Assembly: GCA_023079485.1 (NCBI GenBank)
Contig: CM041083.1
Span: forward strand, 156,444,552 to 156,508,551
Direction: 5' to 3'
Source of the DNA: Archilochus colubris
Taxonomy: Eukaryota; Chordata; Aves; Apodiformes; Trochilidae
Length of the DNA: 64,000 nucleotides
The translations under genes were made by a program, and so were the position numbers. Of the stretch, positions 61,157 to 64,000 are shown in pieces. Within the stretch, counting starts at the first letter, position 1. Each line of letters opens with the position of its first letter. The notes beneath the pieces were generated by a model. That model was not told the DNA's origin. It saw only the letters and a list, made by a program, of their open reading frames with translations, and did not search any database.

Positions 61157-64000
61157 GGATTATCTGGCACTAGAGTAGGAAAGCAGATTATTCAAAGAGT
61201 GCACAATGCCTGTTACTACCCTCCTATGAAAGTCTGACCACTAGTGGCACAAAATCTCCTTCTTGGAAATATATCCTCCCTGGGGAGAGCATGGAAAGGC
61301 CAGAGCATTATTTAAACTGTCCTTTGATATTATGTGTATTTACAGGCTGGAAAATTTTGGAGGTCCTACAGGGCCTGTTTAAACAAAGACCAGAAAATCC
61401 GGGGTGCTCTTCTGCCCTGAGGGTCTCCCTGCAGCTGAACATGTCTGCACTGATTTTTTTTGGAGGGGGAGGGGCACTGGGAGGTATTCCCTCCCCCCCT
61501 TCCCCCAGATCACAGTTTCCCCTCAGGGGCTACCAAATCATCCCTTCCTAGCAATAGCTTTGTTTGGCTGGCTGCACTCACCGCATTTTATAAATATGAG
61601 AAAATGAACAAATTAAAAAAAAAAAAAAAAAAAATAGCAAATAATAGACCAAACATTACTTCACCAGCTTTAGCAAAATGTTTTTTGGGGTTTTTTGCTT
61701 TTTTTTTTTTTTCTTAAAGAATAATAATAATTTTGTTATACTTTTTTCTACAAGCACAACAAAGTCTGTAGAAGCAGACAATTTTTTTGACTGTATTGAT
61801 AGCTATAGTTTGAAAAAAAGACAATTTTCAGCTGGATCTGTTGGCCTAGTTAAAAGTACCAGGCCTTGCTTCATTCATGCAAAGAAAAGCATGCTTCATA
61901 AGACACTGTAACTTCGCCATTTTTTCTGCTCATGGGTCCAATTGGCAACATTGGGAAAACATATGTAAAAAGTTCCTTGTTTATTACAGCTGTCTGGACT
62001 TTTTTTTATTAAAAAATACTAGTTGTAAAATGAACCTCTCCTCCCTATGCTTGCATAAACACATTAATTTATGCTACTGTTATTACATCTTTTGAACTCT
62101 TGTTTCTCTGCAAGTTTAATTTTATCCCAGATTCAATTTTATGTAATTCCCTAATACCATTTATAATACTGTGATATTATAAGAGTATTGTTTTTATAGG
62201 CACTCCTCTACTGTATGCTGGATTGAGAAAGGTTGAGTTACATTGACATCACAGCCCCACAGCTTGCAGTTTCAAATTGGATAGGTTGAAATTCCTAACC
62301 AAGAAGATCCAAGATTCTGTTGGGAAGTTTAATTTACAGTATGCGTAATAAATTTCAAGAACTGTGTAACCCGACTTTTACCCCAGAATTATTTTTTTCT
62401 AGCATTACTCTCTTGAAATAGTAGTAATACTACATGTATTCTATTTTGAATGAAAGAATCAAATGCATTCTCTCTATGTAGCTCTTGAGTTTGCCATCTG
62501 CAAAACAGTGAGTAGGATCTGACAGATGCCATCATTCAAAGTGGTTGAACTGCTTTTTTATTGTAGCTGCCCATAAAACTTGGCACAAGCCTATTACTGG
62601 TAATACTGCTTTATTGTTGCACTTACTTTTAAACCGTAGATCTGGTTTGAATCTCTGGAAAAAATACAGTCTGGGTGCACATGGACTGAGGACACAGCCA
62701 GTTATCTGGGTAATTTATTTTATTAATTTATACTAAATTAAATAAGGAGCACTACCAGCATTTAGCAAGTGTCCTTCCTCCTGAGGCTGCAAATCAGCAA
62801 CAAAAACTGTCACACTGAAATATCTGGGTTTACAATACGTTGTTTGAGTGTGTTCTGGTTGACATGGGAACTGACAGTCTGATTGATAGCTCCTATTTCT
62901 TTCCTTATTGTCACACATTACTTTCAGGATGCTAGTAATAACCCAGTGGTAGACTCCTATAAAAGGTGCAACTCTCCAGCTGGGCTTTCACTATTAAAAG
63001 TTTTGTCGTGTTAGTGGAAATTATTTTGCTGAAATTTGAAATCCTGCATCCTGGAGGACTATGTGGTTCAGGAGAGGGGTAGTGAGAACAGAATAAAGAC
63101 CCTTTCACCTCTCTGTTCTTAGCAAAAGCTCAGGTTCAGTAGATACCAGCTGCTATTTCTATATTGAGACTTTTTAGTTCCCTGTGTAAAATGAGTTTAG
63201 GTTAACCATTTGTTAATAATTACCCTGCAATTTCTTTCATTACTAGTGTTATGAGTACCCTGAAGAGCACTTCTCTGGGACATGAGGACTACAAAACTCA
63301 TGTTAAGAACATACAAAAACAAAGCAAATTTTCAAATAAGATGTATTTTTGTTGTTGATCTCTTTCCCACGTGATTCAAAAAACAACAAGAAAAAGTGGA
63401 GAGGAGAGAAGGAATACATCAAGAGTTATCAAAAACAAATACAACACCTCTCTCCACTTCTGTGTGGTTCTTTATTTCAGGTACTTATTTCATATTATAA
63501 AAGACATCTATCTACAGAACCCTAGATTGCTTTAGACAGGGAATATATTGCAAGGTTTATTTACTTGATTGCTTGTCATGTTCTTGCCAGGTGTCTGACA
63601 TCTCTCAGCTTATAGCAGGAGAAATCCTTAGTTTGACCCAGTGGGGTTAGCCTTGTGTTATGTTTTTGCCTTATGTTAAGATGAAAAAAGCTGCCTTCTT
63701 CACAGCAGGCTGTGGGGATTACAAAGTTACAGTTTCCATTTCCAAGGTTAGTATTTTTACCCTCCCTTGATTTTTCGCTTTTAAAGTAAGTTCCTAGTGC
63801 CTTCTTCTGGTTTTAAAAAAGTTGCAGAAAATCCAGTGAGTGTAAGTTCTGCTGGTTTAGTTCAAAGATTGCCACGAGCTATGTCAAGGTTGATTTCTTC
63901 AACTAATTGGGATGATTGTCAAGTGCACAACTCCTGATTTCCTTGTCCCTATGTGACCATGAAGAGAAACAGCAACATGCATTTCAGGAAGGAGAACAGA
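61157..64000. other. Unique AT-rich non-coding sequence to window end
   Basis: No gene recognised. The stretch holds a C-rich patch (about 61491-61508), an A-run (61615-61634), a T-run (about 61699-61711) and a short AT hairpin (TTATAATA/TATTATAA at 62161-62182). Confidence 0.55.
61615..61634 (+). repeat. (A)20 homopolymer
   Basis: A simple A-run with no recognised retroposon upstream. Confidence 0.88.

Noticed and set aside
61238..61248. CCACTAGTGGC, at first sight a CTCF core
   Set aside because: It is one base short of the consensus spacing; it is just a 10-bp palindrome plus C.

Overview
The window reads as non-coding nuclear DNA from a bird, or at least a sauropsid. It is AT-rich and has no long open frames. 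Its clearest interspersed repeats are CR1 LINE fragments, three of which end in the degenerate ATTCTATG-type 3' repeat typical of avian CR1. I see no bacterial or plasmid signatures, rRNA or tRNA genes, CRISPR arrays or operons. I cannot name the species or the locus.

Layout: 1-1040 is a minus-strand CR1 piece with recognisable reverse-transcriptase motifs, cut by the window edge. 1041-9203 is unique sequence with short A- and T-rich tracts. 9204-9570 is a 5'-truncated minus-strand CR1 3' end. 9571-15420 is unique sequence with an AT-rich palindromic cluster (10116-10190), a shuffled short-repeat patch (12806-12877), a perfect RFX X-box (13633-13646) and long (CAAA)-rich tracts. 15421-15811 is another minus-strand CR1 3' end. 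15812-31840 is unique sequence with a 97-nt pure polypurine tract and one candidate terminal exon ending at 30118. 31840-32870 is a GC-richer block with a 30-bp tandem duplication and inverted repeats, probably an old LTR element, abutting a plus-strand CR1 internal fragment (32880-33194). A plus-strand CR1 with an intact 3' end lies at 39150-39785, and a very short minus-strand CR1 tail at 41713-41842. The right part is unique sequence with a likely LTR remnant (49419-49530), a G-rich EGR/Sp1-type site (51776-51806), a possible DNA-transposon remnant (54851-54930), a purine-rich stretch (55060-55470), a 24-bp perfect palindrome (60561-60584) and microsatellites.

No complete protein-coding gene can be supported. 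The longest nominal frames either start at GTG or TTG, which is irrelevant in a vertebrate, or are CR1 relics. Two spots (minus strand near 13703 and plus strand near 29957) combine a strong splice acceptor, an open frame, a stop and a poly(A)-type signal. They are the only places where I would look for real exons, and both are tentative. I found no sign of a new multi-gene system, and the findings are ranked accordingly.
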